NCBI RefSeq assembly: GCF_900101595.1
Contig: NZ_FMYY01000017.1
Coordinates: 1-64,000, forward strand
DNA from: Paenibacillus sp. cl123
Lineage (GTDB): Bacteria > Bacillota > Bacilli > Paenibacillales > NBRC-103111
DNA length: 64,000 bases
Direction of reading: 5' to 3'
The notes under the pieces are model-generated. The model ran no database searches. It saw nothing but the letters and a program-made list of their open reading frames with translations, and was not told the origin of the DNA. The translations under genes and the position numbers were made by a program. Positions 33,801 to 43,900 of the stretch are shown in pieces (positions within the stretch are counted from its first letter, which is position 1; each line of letters opens with the position of its first letter).

Positions 33801-36771
33801 TGGTGCCATCATGTTACCCGCTGAGCATGTGCTTGGTGCTTTGGGCGCAAGGGTTCAAGAACAGGCGACTTCCGGCACACTGGTTGCAAAGAAGCTGGCT
33901 AGAACCGTTGAAATAACGGTCGGAAGCAAGCAGATCAAAGTAAACGGCGTAACAACTGAGATGGATAAAGAGGCATTGCTCATAGGTGGCAAGCTGTTTA
34001 TTCCGCTCGCCGCTCTACCTGCTACGACATGGGGCAAAGCGACATGGGACGCGGAGTTCCAGGTTGTAACGATAACCTCGATTACGCCCCAAGCGAATTA
34101 CGGACTTATCGGCATTACGGTAAGCGATGGGGTTTATTCAGGAGAAAATACCATCGACGGCGATACGGCGACCAGATGGTCATCCGATGGCGACAATGCC
34201 TGGATCAGGTATGATTTGGGAAGCGTCAAGCCGATCAATCGAATCGGCATTGCATGGTATAAGGGCGATGAGAGAAATGCCGTCTATGATATTCAGATAT
34301 CGGAAAACGGATCGGACTGGACAACGGTCTATAGCGGACAGAGCAGCGGCGCCTCTTCGGCGATAGAGGAAACCGTATTCTCCACTGTAATAGGAAGATA
34401 CGTCCGAATTGTCGGACACGGATATATTTCGAAATATGGGCTGATTCAAAATAACTCGATTTCGGAAGTTACTCTTTATTCGGGACTGCTTCCTGTTGCT
34501 TCAGTGAGTGCAATCAGCGAAACACCGGGGAATGAAGGGAATAAAGCGCTGGATGGAGATCTGGCAACCTACTGGACTGCAGAAGGAGATAATAAGTGGA
34601 TCAAGTTTGATCTAGGTTCTGTACAATCGGTAAGTGGCGTTGGTACGGCATGGAACAAAGGGAGTGAACGCCAGCAAATCTTTGACCTGCTTGTTTCTGT
34701 CGACGGGTCTGCTTGGACGACGGTTTTTAGCGGCCGGAACAATGGGAACACGGGGAAGATGGAAAACATTTATTTTCAGGATATAAAAGCAAGGTATGTT
34801 CAAGTAATAGGTCATGGCAACACGGTTAGCCGTTGGAATTCTTTGGCTGAAATCTCCATTTACGGTACAAGTGTCGGAAGCGGAACATCCGCATTATCGG
34901 CAGGCAACATAAGCTTTACCGATTCCAATGGGGCTCCAATTAGCAGTCTGGCTCCAAACAGTGAAGCATTTGCCAAAGTATCTGTTACGAACAATGGCAA
35001 CGCTGCAGCAGAAGTCACGCTGGCAGCTCCACTGTTTAGAGATGATACCCAGTTGGATTTGCAAGTTGTCAAAGCCGCGTTGCAGCCGGGCGAGACGAAG
35101 CTTCTGAGTGTTGCTGTGAGCGTGCCGTCTGATGCAAGCGATTGTTTCTTGAATGTATTTGTGTGGGATGAGCTGCAACGTCCGGTCATTCCTTCGGTTG
35201 CTTTCCCGCAACAGGACGTAGCATTGAAAAGTATTTTGATTGGCGGAGTGCCGCTCGCAGGATTCGATCCGAACATTTTGGCTTATACGATTGATCCTAC
35301 GACCGTATCCGCTACCGGCGTTCCTCAGGTAGCAGCTGAGGCGAACTCCCCATCGGCGACTGTTGCAATCGTGCAGCCGACTGATTTAGAGGGGAAGGCC
35401 ATCATTACGGTAACGGATCGAACGGGCGTCACGGAGAAGGTGTATCAAATCCAATATCATGTCATCTCTCATGATGCCACACTTCAAGAGCTGAAGGTAA
35501 ACGGAACGGATTTAGCAGGTTTTTCAGGCGATATTACCGACTATACCTTTACCCAAGGATCAAATCGTATTCCTGTCCTTACCGCAACACCCAGTCATCC
35601 AAAGGCAACGATGCTGATTTCGCAGCCAACCTTGGTACCTGGTGTGGCGACGATTACGGTAACCGCCGAGGACGGGATCACTACAAAGCAATATACCGTG
35701 AATGTTCTTTTTCAGTTAGGAACGAACGCCACCTTGAAGGATTTGAAGATCAACGGCACGACGGTTCCCGGCTTTTCAAGCGGCATTACGTCTTATACAG
35801 CGGGTCTGACCGGCAAGGATTTGGTTAGTTACCCTGTTACAACAATAACTGCTTCATCAACCGACCCTAATGCGACTGTCCAGATTACACAACCGACAGG
35901 CGTTCCTGGTGCGGCGACAGTTCGAGTGACAGCGGAAGATGGAGTTACGGTCTTGAACTACACCGTCAACCTTCAGTACATCAAAGGAACAGACGCCACC
36001 TTGAGCGATCTGAAGGTAGGGAATACAACCATTCCCGGCTTTACAAGCAATACTTTTAACTACACTCATAATTATGTGCCAAGCGGGCATCCGGAATTGA
36101 CTTCCCTACCGAAAATTTCAGGAGTTGCTGCAGACGCTCTTGCATCCGTCGTAGTAACCCAAGCCCAATCACTGCCTGGCTATGCAGTTGTAGTAGTGAC
36201 AGCAGAAGATGGAGTGACTGTTAAGCAATATAAGGTGAAGATCAATAGCGTTAATGTTGGGGGAACGAGCGTCATTACAACTTTTAATAACGCTTATGTA
36301 TCTTCAACAGCGCCGAATACGAACTATCACAGTACTCCGGCGAATCCCTATTTGCTTGCAGCGGCCAATAAGTACGAAACCTATCTGAAGTTCGATATTT
36401 CAGAGGTAAAAGGGAATGTATCGGCGGCAACCTTGAATTTCAGAGCTCAGACGTGGTCTGCAGGGACTGTTACCATATCCGTTTATGGAGCTGAGAACGA
36501 TTCGTGGAACGAAACCGGTGTAACCTGGAATAACAAACCTGCAGCTGAAGCTCTTCTGGGGAGTGTTTCCGTCGACAAGGCTTGGAAGGAAAGCAGCATC
36601 GATATTACCGGTATGATTCAATCCATCCTTTCGGCCAATCAAAGCAATCCGGCGGCTGCGGACCCGTATGTGACGATTGTTGTCCGTAATGATTCCGCTT
36701 CAAATGTCGCTCAGTTCGTGTCCAGGCATAGGGAATACTATCCGCCTTACCTGAGAATAAAAACAAATTGA
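30847..36771 (+). CDS. Giant secreted heparinase II/III-type polysaccharide lyase with multiple binding modules
   Basis: About 1974 aa from ATG 30847 (GGGAG 7 bases upstream; an ATG at 30817 is also possible). In order: Sec signal peptide ending QAA; a CBM35/6-like sandwich near residues 35-175; an alpha/alpha-toroid domain near 205-530 (EHPRLFVRSSDIPRI; GHGAE; WNSQGESYGMSRFQW); and a heparinase II/III C-terminal sandwich with NHQHLDAGSF, the His-x-His-x-x-Asp motif of the family. It continues with a Cu-amine-oxidase-N-like stalk near 975-1080, two F5/8 type C (CBM32-like) modules near 1080-1340, a CARDB-like module, four cadherin-like repeats (LKxLxxNGTxxxGF) near 1445-1815 and a C-terminal DNRLRE module. 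It should cut an extracellular uronic-acid polysaccharide by beta-elimination; the substrate is unknown. It has no dockerin. Confidence 0.85.
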   Translation: MKKNARKLFLIPLMVTLILSLTGLGGSDKVQAADVLSTDQIFEAEAGTVAAPMQVYSDKPDASGSYIMVPATKPRVDGPIKAIVAPEAKYSITVNTARAYQVWARVFTSNGSAANAFLTFDSAGTYTQYSIPAGAGWKWVKLGSVSLTQGVHEMRIKYRDPGVGFDRFVVTSNAAYTPTGLGTDPAVMPENIYPNPYIQPTITPPSEHPRLFVRSSDIPRIKENLTKGELVQVWDRVLLTSAQNVTGMLSPPPPGDVTTNYNATITSVVRANALLYLLNGDTAAGHKAVDVMYNFFNTVVFPSHTAGGSPRDMGEVIVTAAIVYDWCYDLMNDAQRLNFRQNMERVAINMEMGYPSTKLGAVVGHGAESELMRNILSFGVAAYNESPDIYEIAAGRFFQQYIDSRNYMYAAEWNSQGESYGMSRFQWDMFATFLFDRMGEGNVFSPQQAKMPYQDIYTQRPDGQRLRYGDGFSTYFKLGQYWTNDTMAMMLTSSYYKDHILRGEFLKRYNYGTSNSLIDDIWMVLFDDPGLPSASEKSLPLSKYFGDPMGIMVARTGWEGGLNSSTAVAQMNIGEMYFANHQHLDAGSFQFYYKGGLAIDSGVYQGIKDGYGSDSDINYNKRTIASNSMLVYDSSEKFHYWGKEIVNDGGQRTPNGLAEPNTLDALLDPANGYKTAEVLHQSFGPDANTPDYTFIKGDLTKAYSSKVGDYKRSMVFLNLKDHTHPAALLVYDKLTSTNREFKKTWLLHSEKEPKIDGNTVNIARDDSGYNGKLVNTSLLPTSDNASILPIGGPGKEFFVAGKNYPNPTNDSANNPEFGAWRVEISPKTLTETDEFLNVMQVMDNVNGPAPLAVEQVNGDKFVGAKISNRVVLFGKESQPISDTATFTVSGSERNLYYLVTDLTPGYWTVTKAGETAATQIEVTQEKGELYFQGSPGAYTLTHYNVRTLPEPLPVPNIPAPPAQNTIVIKLDGTQLPNDERAQIVDGAIMLPAEHVLGALGARVQEQATSGTLVAKKLARTVEITVGSKQIKVNGVTTEMDKEALLIGGKLFIPLAALPATTWGKATWDAEFQVVTITSITPQANYGLIGITVSDGVYSGENTIDGDTATRWSSDGDNAWIRYDLGSVKPINRIGIAWYKGDERNAVYDIQISENGSDWTTVYSGQSSGASSAIEETVFSTVIGRYVRIVGHGYISKYGLIQNNSISEVTLYSGLLPVASVSAISETPGNEGNKALDGDLATYWTAEGDNKWIKFDLGSVQSVSGVGTAWNKGSERQQIFDLLVSVDGSAWTTVFSGRNNGNTGKMENIYFQDIKARYVQVIGHGNTVSRWNSLAEISIYGTSVGSGTSALSAGNISFTDSNGAPISSLAPNSEAFAKVSVTNNGNAAAEVTLAAPLFRDDTQLDLQVVKAALQPGETKLLSVAVSVPSDASDCFLNVFVWDELQRPVIPSVAFPQQDVALKSILIGGVPLAGFDPNILAYTIDPTTVSATGVPQVAAEANSPSATVAIVQPTDLEGKAIITVTDRTGVTEKVYQIQYHVISHDATLQELKVNGTDLAGFSGDITDYTFTQGSNRIPVLTATPSHPKATMLISQPTLVPGVATITVTAEDGITTKQYTVNVLFQLGTNATLKDLKINGTTVPGFSSGITSYTAGLTGKDLVSYPVTTITASSTDPNATVQITQPTGVPGAATVRVTAEDGVTVLNYTVNLQYIKGTDATLSDLKVGNTTIPGFTSNTFNYTHNYVPSGHPELTSLPKISGVAADALASVVVTQAQSLPGYAVVVVTAEDGVTVKQYKVKINSVNVGGTSVITTFNNAYVSSTAPNTNYHSTPANPYLLAAANKYETYLKFDISEVKGNVSAATLNFRAQTWSAGTVTISVYGAENDSWNETGVTWNNKPAAEALLGSVSVDKAWKESSIDITGMIQSILSANQSNPAAADPYVTIVVRNDSASNVAQFVSRHREYYPPYLRIKTN

Positions 36772-36791
36772 TGAAAAGGAGGTAATACGAA

Positions 36792-38036
36792 GTGAAAAGA
36801 TTTCTGACGTTGTTCTTTTTCATCGTGCTGGCTTACGTATGCAGTCCGTCAATCACCTTGGCCGCTGCATTTCAAAATTTACAAGTCGTGTATGAACCGG
36901 CTGAACACACAGTAAACATATCCGGCAGCATCTCTTCCGGCGGCGGCAAGACCATCGGCCTATCCGTGACGGATCCATCCGGAAACATGGTATATATCCA
37001 AGAAGTTGCCAGCCAAACGGATGGAAGCTTTACGGCAGCCCACAAGCTGCAGCCCGGTTCGGCTGATGGCGTCTATCTGGTAAAGGCCGGGGCGGACGGA
37101 CTAAGCATCCTGCAGACCAGAGCTTTTGTGGTCGGAAATTTACAAAACCAAATCGCCGACCTTCGATCGATCTATGTTGGCGATGAGAAGCTGGAGGGAT
37201 TTGATCCGGACGATACCGCCTACAGCACCAATACAGGAGCAAATATACGAGAAATACGCGTAACAGCTGTAACGGAGCAGAACGGAGCAACGCTGAAAAT
37301 CAACGGAAAGATGGCTTCAAGCCATAGTCCGTTCGGACCCATCGCCCTTGTTAATGGCGCCAACAACATTGTGATTGAAGTCGCCTCACAGGATGGATTG
37401 CATAAGAAAAGCTACCACCTAACAGTTAACGCCACGATATCGCCAAGCACCGGCGTCCCAGGCACTCCGGTATTGTCCGATGATAACGGACATGATACGG
37501 GGCTGCAGGACGGCTCCTATCGGATCACCATGAACATGTGGTGGGGGAACAACGGCACGCAGTATAAGCTTTACGAAAACGACACATTGATCGATACGCA
37601 AATCCTCACAGACCATGCGCCGCAAGCGCAAACGGCCGTCACCGACATCGCCGGTAAAGCGAATGGCACTTACACCTATTATGCCGAGCTTATTAATGCA
37701 TACGGTACGACCCGAAGCGCTGCGCATACGGTCAAAGTGGCGCAAGCCGCACCGTCCAAACCCGTGCTCTCCCATAACAATTGGGACGGCGACGGCAATT
37801 ATAGCGTGACCATGAACTTATGGTGGGGAACGAACGGCACCCAGTATAAGCTTTACGAAAACGGAGTACTGGTGGATACGCAGACGCTGACGGCAGCCAC
37901 GCCGAAAGCTCAGAGCGCTTCAACGACCATACAGGGTAAGCCCGCGGGCACCTACGAATATGTTGTCGAGCTGAGCAATGGCTCAGGCGCGACAAGAAGC
38001 CAGCCCATCCTTATTCAGGTTACGCGCGCGAATTGA
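36792..38036 (+). CDS. Secreted Ig-like protein with cadherin-like and ChiA-N-like repeats
   Basis: A 414-aa exported protein (GTG start after AAGGAGG; signal peptide ending LAAA) with no catalytic domain I can see. An N-terminal Ig-like region (about 30-115) is followed by one cadherin-like repeat ([21 protein letters not shown], near 120-210). Two near-identical ~85-residue modules come next, with [18 protein letters not shown] and [18 protein letters not shown], resembling the N-terminal Fn3/Ig domain of chitinase A and likely sugar-binding. The gene starts 20 bp after the first lyase gene and shares its cadherin-like module, so both are probably one operon. It may act as a binding or bridging partner. 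Confidence 0.8.
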   Translation: MKRFLTLFFFIVLAYVCSPSITLAAAFQNLQVVYEPAEHTVNISGSISSGGGKTIGLSVTDPSGNMVYIQEVASQTDGSFTAAHKLQPGSADGVYLVKAGADGLSILQTRAFVVGNLQNQIADLRSIYVGDEKLEGFDPDDTAYSTNTGANIREIRVTAVTEQNGATLKINGKMASSHSPFGPIALVNGANNIVIEVASQDGLHKKSYHLTVNATISPSTGVPGTPVLSDDNGHDTGLQDGSYRITMNMWWGNNGTQYKLYENDTLIDTQILTDHAPQAQTAVTDIAGKANGTYTYYAELINAYGTTRSAAHTVKVAQAAPSKPVLSHNNWDGDGNYSVTMNLWWGTNGTQYKLYENGVLVDTQTLTAATPKAQSASTTIQGKPAGTYEYVVELSNGSGATRSQPILIQVTRAN

Positions 38037-38047
38037 TTCTTGTAGGT

Positions 38048-38071
38048 CCGTCCGGCGGGATCGCCGGACGG
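38048..38071 (+). other. Intercistronic hairpin
   Basis: Perfect 10-bp stem CCGTCCGGCG / CGCCGGACGG with a GGAT loop and no T-run. It lies between two genes of the operon and may protect the upstream mRNA. The same arms recur in the terminator at 53927. Confidence 0.6.
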
Positions 38072-38161
38072 GAAGGGAGGTGATGCAGCGGTTAAAAACC
38101 GGTCGGTAAGATAGCAGCAGCTAAGATTTTCAAAATTTCACAATTCGAAAGGGGAATGAAG

Positions 38162-40567
38162 ATGGAACATGGGCGAGAGAAGAAGTCGGTTAGCCGAAGA
38201 AAATTCGTAGCCACCATGGGGGCAGCAGGACTTGGAGCCGTACTTGCGGCAGGATTAGGCAGCCGAGGAACCGCTTATGCGAGTGTAACGGATGATACGG
38301 TAACCTCTTACGACACGATGGCGCTGCTGCAGGCGGCTAGCAATTTGCAACCGGGAACGTTCGTTTACACGAAGGGCTTCTATAAGGCTGGAGACGGAGG
38401 AGGCGCATACTGGAACGTACTCGATTCCGGAACGGCGGATGATATGTTCGTGTATGCATGCGCCGACGGGAAGCGCGTATCTCTTATACATGACAAGACC
38501 ATCAACATCAAGCAGATTGGTATTCGAGCTGACGGTAAGAAAGAGCCGAATCAATATCCGACAGGGCTTGAGAATTTTCCTACGTCATTAGCTGGAACGA
38601 CCCGTGACTTCTGGGTCAGCGAGAGCGGCAGCGAAACGAGCAATTTTAACAAGCTGAAAGCGATTGTGTCGGCTGGTTATAACGTATATGTTCCGAAGGG
38701 GATCTATGTATTTGCCGGTAAAAGCACCATACATGTCAAGAACGGGTTGTGCTTCATAGGCGAGAGCATGGGAGAATCCATTCTCATCGGATTAGGGTTC
38801 ACGAATTACGGGAAGCTGGAAGAATGCAATGATATACTTTTCGAAAACTTTACTATGGACAATTATACGAGCATCCTTCCTCCCGTTCAGAACACCATTC
38901 CTCCCGTTGACCGCAAGCTTAAATATCCTGGTGAGGTGGGTTTCGCTGATGCCAAGAATTGGAACCCCAATGATTATAAATCCTTCTCTTACCGTGGCGG
39001 AGATTACCGTTCGAACATTGCGAATGCCATGCATTTTGCTAATGCCAGCCAAGAAATTAAAAATATTACCGTAAGGAGGGTCAAAGTCAAGAACTATTGG
39101 TGCGGGTTCGGCTTCGGAACGAAAACGCCTACCGGACCCATGGTCCCGGCGAGAGACATCACGGTAGAGGAATGTGTGTTCGAGAATATTATGTTCCAGC
39201 CCCTAGGAACGAATAACGTCCAAAACGTCCGATTCTTATGCAATTCGTTCGATAATATCGGCCTGCAAGCCTGCGATTTTTCCAGAGGCAGTATCGGATG
39301 CGAATTTACCGGCAATTACGTGACACGCGCCAGCAGCATGTTGAAGGTGGAAGGGCATATTAACGATGATTTCACCCGTGTGCTGTCGGATCAGTTCATC
39401 ATTAGAGACAACATCTACAAACAGCCTCCTGCCTTAACGGATTGGCAATATGAAAGTAAATTCGTCATCGATAATTTGACCGGAGATGGTCTCGTCAGCG
39501 GTAATTTCCTCGAGATGGGATTCGTCCATCAAATCGCGATCTTTACATACATCCGCAGACAGTCGATTGACGATACGGTTCTCATTACGAATAACCACTT
39601 TGTGACACCGACGAGTTCGAAGCATGGTTGGGCGTGCATGTTTTCTGTTCAACGTCAAGTTGTTAACAAAAGCACCTCTTATCCCTCTGCCGGCAAAAAT
39701 ATTATATTCGAGAATAACCATGTTACCATGCGAACGTCAACAGTTGGCTGTTTTCTGCCGTTAGTTACCAATGCCACCCAAATCGCATTGCGCAATAATC
39801 TTTTCGTTAGCGACGGAGCCGGGTATGTGTTAAATCTCGTTCGAGGATGTTCAGAGCATCTAGAAATATCAGGAAATTCTGTCGATCGTGTACAAGTCGT
39901 GCTGGAAACGGATCTCGGTGGATTAAGGGAATTGGATACCAAGACGATTTTGGTGACCGACAACCGGCTGTTCAGCGACTACACAAATAATTCCGCTGCT
40001 CTCGGAGAGCCTCTTATCCACGTGACAGGGCACGCAAACAATAAGACGGAACGCATCGAGATCCGCGGCAATTACACAAACCGGTCAAGGCTGCTGAAGG
40101 CGGAGAAGATGAAGTTCATTCGAATCGACGTGACGGATAACGTGATGCAGGAGAACGACGGAAATACCGCACAGTTCGGATGTCAGCCGCTCGCAGTGGA
40201 CGCGCTGGTCGACGACCTTAACTTCGAGGGGAATACCGTATGGTTTCCGAATCAGACGACATACGGCGGCATCCTTGCCTTCCTCACAACGAACAATCGA
40301 AACGTCAAACGTCTGGTCATGGAAAACAATACTTTGTCGTTGTCCGGCCCGCTTGCTACCGGCGCTCCGAGCGGCAGCCTGAAGCCGGAAGTATTTCTGT
40401 TCCGCAATAACAAGGTGTATAAGGTTCAATCCAATCCAAGCATAGCCATTGCCGCCGTTAAAGGTTCGGTGTCTTTCAATTTGTTCGATAGCCCGGACGT
40501 TGAGATCGGGGGGTACATGTTTAAAGAAAATAACCAGAACATAGGCGGAACGATTAACGGCGTATAA
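38162..40567 (+). CDS. Tat-exported right-handed beta-helix protein (pectate-lyase-like)
   Basis: An 801-aa protein with a twin-arginine signal peptide (SVSRRKFVATMGAAGLGAVL ... AYA), so it is exported folded by the Tat system. The mature part has the repeated short strands and Asn ladders of parallel beta-helix lyases or epimerases (GLCFIGESMGESILIG, NILFENFTMDN, NNHFVTPTSS, ISGNSVDRV, RGNYTNRSRL). No canonical active site can be pointed to by eye. The start at 38162 is 7 bases from GAAAGGGG; an ATG two codons earlier is also possible. It follows the Ig-like protein gene in the same direction. It may be a second lyase or an epimerase acting on the same polymer. Confidence 0.8.
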   Translation: MEHGREKKSVSRRKFVATMGAAGLGAVLAAGLGSRGTAYASVTDDTVTSYDTMALLQAASNLQPGTFVYTKGFYKAGDGGGAYWNVLDSGTADDMFVYACADGKRVSLIHDKTINIKQIGIRADGKKEPNQYPTGLENFPTSLAGTTRDFWVSESGSETSNFNKLKAIVSAGYNVYVPKGIYVFAGKSTIHVKNGLCFIGESMGESILIGLGFTNYGKLEECNDILFENFTMDNYTSILPPVQNTIPPVDRKLKYPGEVGFADAKNWNPNDYKSFSYRGGDYRSNIANAMHFANASQEIKNITVRRVKVKNYWCGFGFGTKTPTGPMVPARDITVEECVFENIMFQPLGTNNVQNVRFLCNSFDNIGLQACDFSRGSIGCEFTGNYVTRASSMLKVEGHINDDFTRVLSDQFIIRDNIYKQPPALTDWQYESKFVIDNLTGDGLVSGNFLEMGFVHQIAIFTYIRRQSIDDTVLITNNHFVTPTSSKHGWACMFSVQRQVVNKSTSYPSAGKNIIFENNHVTMRTSTVGCFLPLVTNATQIALRNNLFVSDGAGYVLNLVRGCSEHLEISGNSVDRVQVVLETDLGGLRELDTKTILVTDNRLFSDYTNNSAALGEPLIHVTGHANNKTERIEIRGNYTNRSRLLKAEKMKFIRIDVTDNVMQENDGNTAQFGCQPLAVDALVDDLNFEGNTVWFPNQTTYGGILAFLTTNNRNVKRLVMENNTLSLSGPLATGAPSGSLKPEVFLFRNNKVYKVQSNPSIAIAAVKGSVSFNLFDSPDVEIGGYMFKENNQNIGGTINGV

Positions 40568-40611
40568 GAGGTCTTTATTGTAAAACGTATCCCAAAATTG
40601 TTTCTTGAAGT

Positions 40612-40641
40612 GGACCGCCTGGAAAGATTGCCGGGCGGTCC
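40612..40641 (+). terminator. Weak terminator hairpin after the Tat beta-helix gene
   Basis: GGACCGCC / GGCGGTCC stem with a 14-base loop and only a short T-rich tail. Confidence 0.5.
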
Positions 40642-40933
40642 TTCGTTCATGTAAGCCCAGCATGGGCATCTCTCTAGGGTGAGAGTCTGGAACGGGAGCT
40701 GGCAGCCAATCCTGCTCGATTTGTAAGGCATAGCTATTTTATTGAAGTTCACCTTATTTTTTAGTTTATGCACAGTTTGTGAACTATCTAAAAATATGGT
40801 GATACCATTAGCCGTCAATACGGTATTAGAATAACTGTACATCACGAGCATACCTGCACAGGAATCACATCGACCGGAGGTGAACCCTTACAACCGTTCT
40901 ACTACTGGAACAAAAAAACGGGAGGCGAATCTA
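40642..40933 (+). other. Intergenic region before the second giant lyase, rich in inverted repeats
   Basis: No gene seen. It holds GCCCA-GCA-TGGGC (40655-40667), a 7-bp inverted repeat AGTTCAC / GTGAACT 26 bases apart (40746-40785), and ATGGT-GAT-ACCAT (40796-40808). No convincing -35/-10 pair could be chosen. The repeats are candidate regulator sites. Confidence 0.45.
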
Positions 40934-43900
40934 TTGTTTCATCGTCATTGGAAACGAAAAATTTCTGCTGCAGTTGTTTACGTAATGGGTTTAAGCATAA
41001 TTTTGAATTTATTTACCTTCCAATTCGTAAGCGCTGCCATCGACAACTCCAGCCTGGGACCCGAGCTGTTCACAAATCCCGGGTTTGAGCAGGTGACCGG
41101 CAGTATGCCGACAGGCTGGACCAAGTATGCGGAGGGCAGTCCGGCTGGCGTTTCCGTCGAGTCGGTCACAGACCCGGTTGCGGAAGGGACGCGCAGCGTC
41201 AAGTTTACGGATAACAACAGCGCTGCCGGGGCCGCCGCCGGCCTGTATAGCAAAATGATCCCTTATTCGCCCGGCACGTCTATCACCACCAGCGTAAAGG
41301 CCAGAGTAGAAGAAGGCGGAATATCCATGATCGTGCGGTATTACAGGGCTGACGGTCCCATGACGCAGCAAGGCGTAAATTCCTCCGGAACCGGGACACA
41401 TTGGCAAACGCTTCAGGTTAGCGATTCTCCGCCGTCTGATGTCGTGAATATCCAAGTAGTCCTGGTCGTTCCGAGTGGTTTTGGTACGGGCACGGCCTAC
41501 CTGGACGATGCCTCGTTTAAGACGACCGAATTGCTGCTCAACCCAAGCTTTGAAGCGGAGACAGGCTCCAGTCCGAACAACTGGACCGCTATCGATCGTG
41601 GGATCCCTTCCAGTATTACTACCGTAACGAACGCCGCGTATTCGGTTCATGGCGCGAAGGCGCTGCACATCTTGGATAACTCCACTTCGGATGCCTACAG
41701 CGTGAAGAGTGTGACAACACCTATCGTCTCCGGCCGCTCCTACAAGGCTTCGGTTAAAGCCAAGGCGCTTTCAGGCAGCGGAAACTTGGTTATGCATTTC
41801 ATGGGATCCTTCGGCCAGCAATCCTTGGAAGCGCCAACAACCGGAACCGGCAGCTGGGAGACATTGACGCTAACAGCTGAGCCCCCGGCCGGGACAACCG
41901 CTATCCAGATCGAATTGTCTTCAACTGGCGCAGGGACATCCGATGTCTATTTCGATCAGGCAAGTCTTACGGTCGGCGGAAAGATTCCCGGCTCTAATCC
42001 GACCCCGACAACCCCATCTGACGGTTCACTGGTGTGGCCGACAAAGCAGGATAGCTATTCACGTCGTTTTCAACCCGGCAATCATCTTGTATCCACCCAA
42101 AACCCGCCGGATTTCGGGTGGCCATTCATAGACGGCGCTGATGCTTATGAACTGCAAGTAGCAACCGACAGCTCATTCCAATCCATTGTCTATGAGAAAA
42201 ATGACATAGCTCCCAATTATCATAGTGTTCCGCAGACCTTTGCCGGCGCGCAGTCTTACTTCTGGAGGGTCAGGTATCATAAACCTGAAGGCTGGTCGGT
42301 ATGGAGCGAAGCCTTGAAGTTCCGGATCGACGCGGATAATGTTCCCTTTGTGGTACCGCCTGTTTCGGAACTGCTGAGCGCCGTACCTACCGAGCACCCG
42401 CGTATGCTGACTACGCCGGACAATCTGGAAGCATTCCGCGCCAGAAAAGACAGTGACGGCAAAAAAACATTCGATGCCATTAAAACGCGTATCGAGAAAC
42501 GAGTGAAGGACGAAGCGGACCCAACAAAAGGACCGGAGGCGCTTCCAGCCGAACCGACGGATCCCGATACAGCCGCAGCTGTCAGGGATGCGGTAAGGCA
42601 TCCGATGATGGACGCAGCCTTCATTTATTTAATCACCCAAGATCCCGATTATGCGAACTTCGCCAAACGGAGGCTGCTGCATCTTGCTTCGTGGAACACG
42701 AAAACAGGTGAGACGAGCTATGAGGCCAATGACGCGATTCATCGGGATATCGCTTTAACAGGCGCAACTGCTTATGACTGGTTGTACGATACCCTCAGCC
42801 AGTCAGAGCGGGAAACCGTATTAAGGATGGTGCATGACCGGGCGACAACCATTGCGAACGATGTCTTGTACGATCAGGATCCGATCAGCAAGAAACCTCA
42901 TAATTCGCACGGCTGGACCGTGTTCGGATTCCTGGGGACAATTGCCATCGCACTGCTTCATGACGATATCGAGGTCAATGGTTCCAATGTTTCGGAGGAT
43001 GCGCAAGAGTGGTTCAATATGATCGTCCCGACCTACATTAATCTGGCGCCTACTTGGGGCGGCGAGGACGGAGGCTGGGGCAACGGCATCGGCTACTGGC
43101 AATTCTCCACCAATAGTAACAAGAGGTTCGTAGATTCCCTCTATGCCGCAACGGGATTCAGCATTTATGATAAGGCGTTCAACCGCCATGAATATTTGTA
43201 CCCGTTCTATTCTTTGCCTTTCGGTCAACAAACCGGACAATTCGGGGACAGTATTGAGGGCAGATTCGCCTACGGCATCGAACGGGTCTATGTCCATGGC
43301 AGCTCGACACGCAATGCGCAGATGACGCAAAATGAGGTAGCGCAGTGGTATGCCCAGCTATACCCTTACGAATATGTCAACGAACTGACTTATTTATATG
43401 AAGATACCAATTTACCGGCACGGCCTCCGGTGGAAATGCCAACTGCCAAATATTTCGATCAAATCGGCGAAGTTATGATGCATTCCAGCTTGTTCGATCC
43501 GAAGCGGATATCGCTTTTCTTCAAATCCAGCCCTTACGGCAGCTTCAATCACAGACACCCGGATCAGAATGCCATCATTATCAGAGCCTTCGGTGAGGAC
43601 CTCACCGTTGACGGAGGGTTCTATGACAGCTTCACAAGCGCTCATAATATCCTGTACGACAAGCAGACATTCGCCAAAAACGCCATTACGTATGACAACA
43701 AGAAAGGTCAATTACCAGATGATAGGAACGCTTCCGGACAAATTACCGGCTTCGCAACGAATAAAGACTTCGACGCGGCAGTCGGAGACGCTACTACGGC
43801 GTACAATGCGTATAACGATCCAACCAAGCCTGGCCTGGATCTGGCCCAGCGGAGCGTCATCTATGTGAAACCGGGCGCCTTTGTGATCGTCGATAATTTG

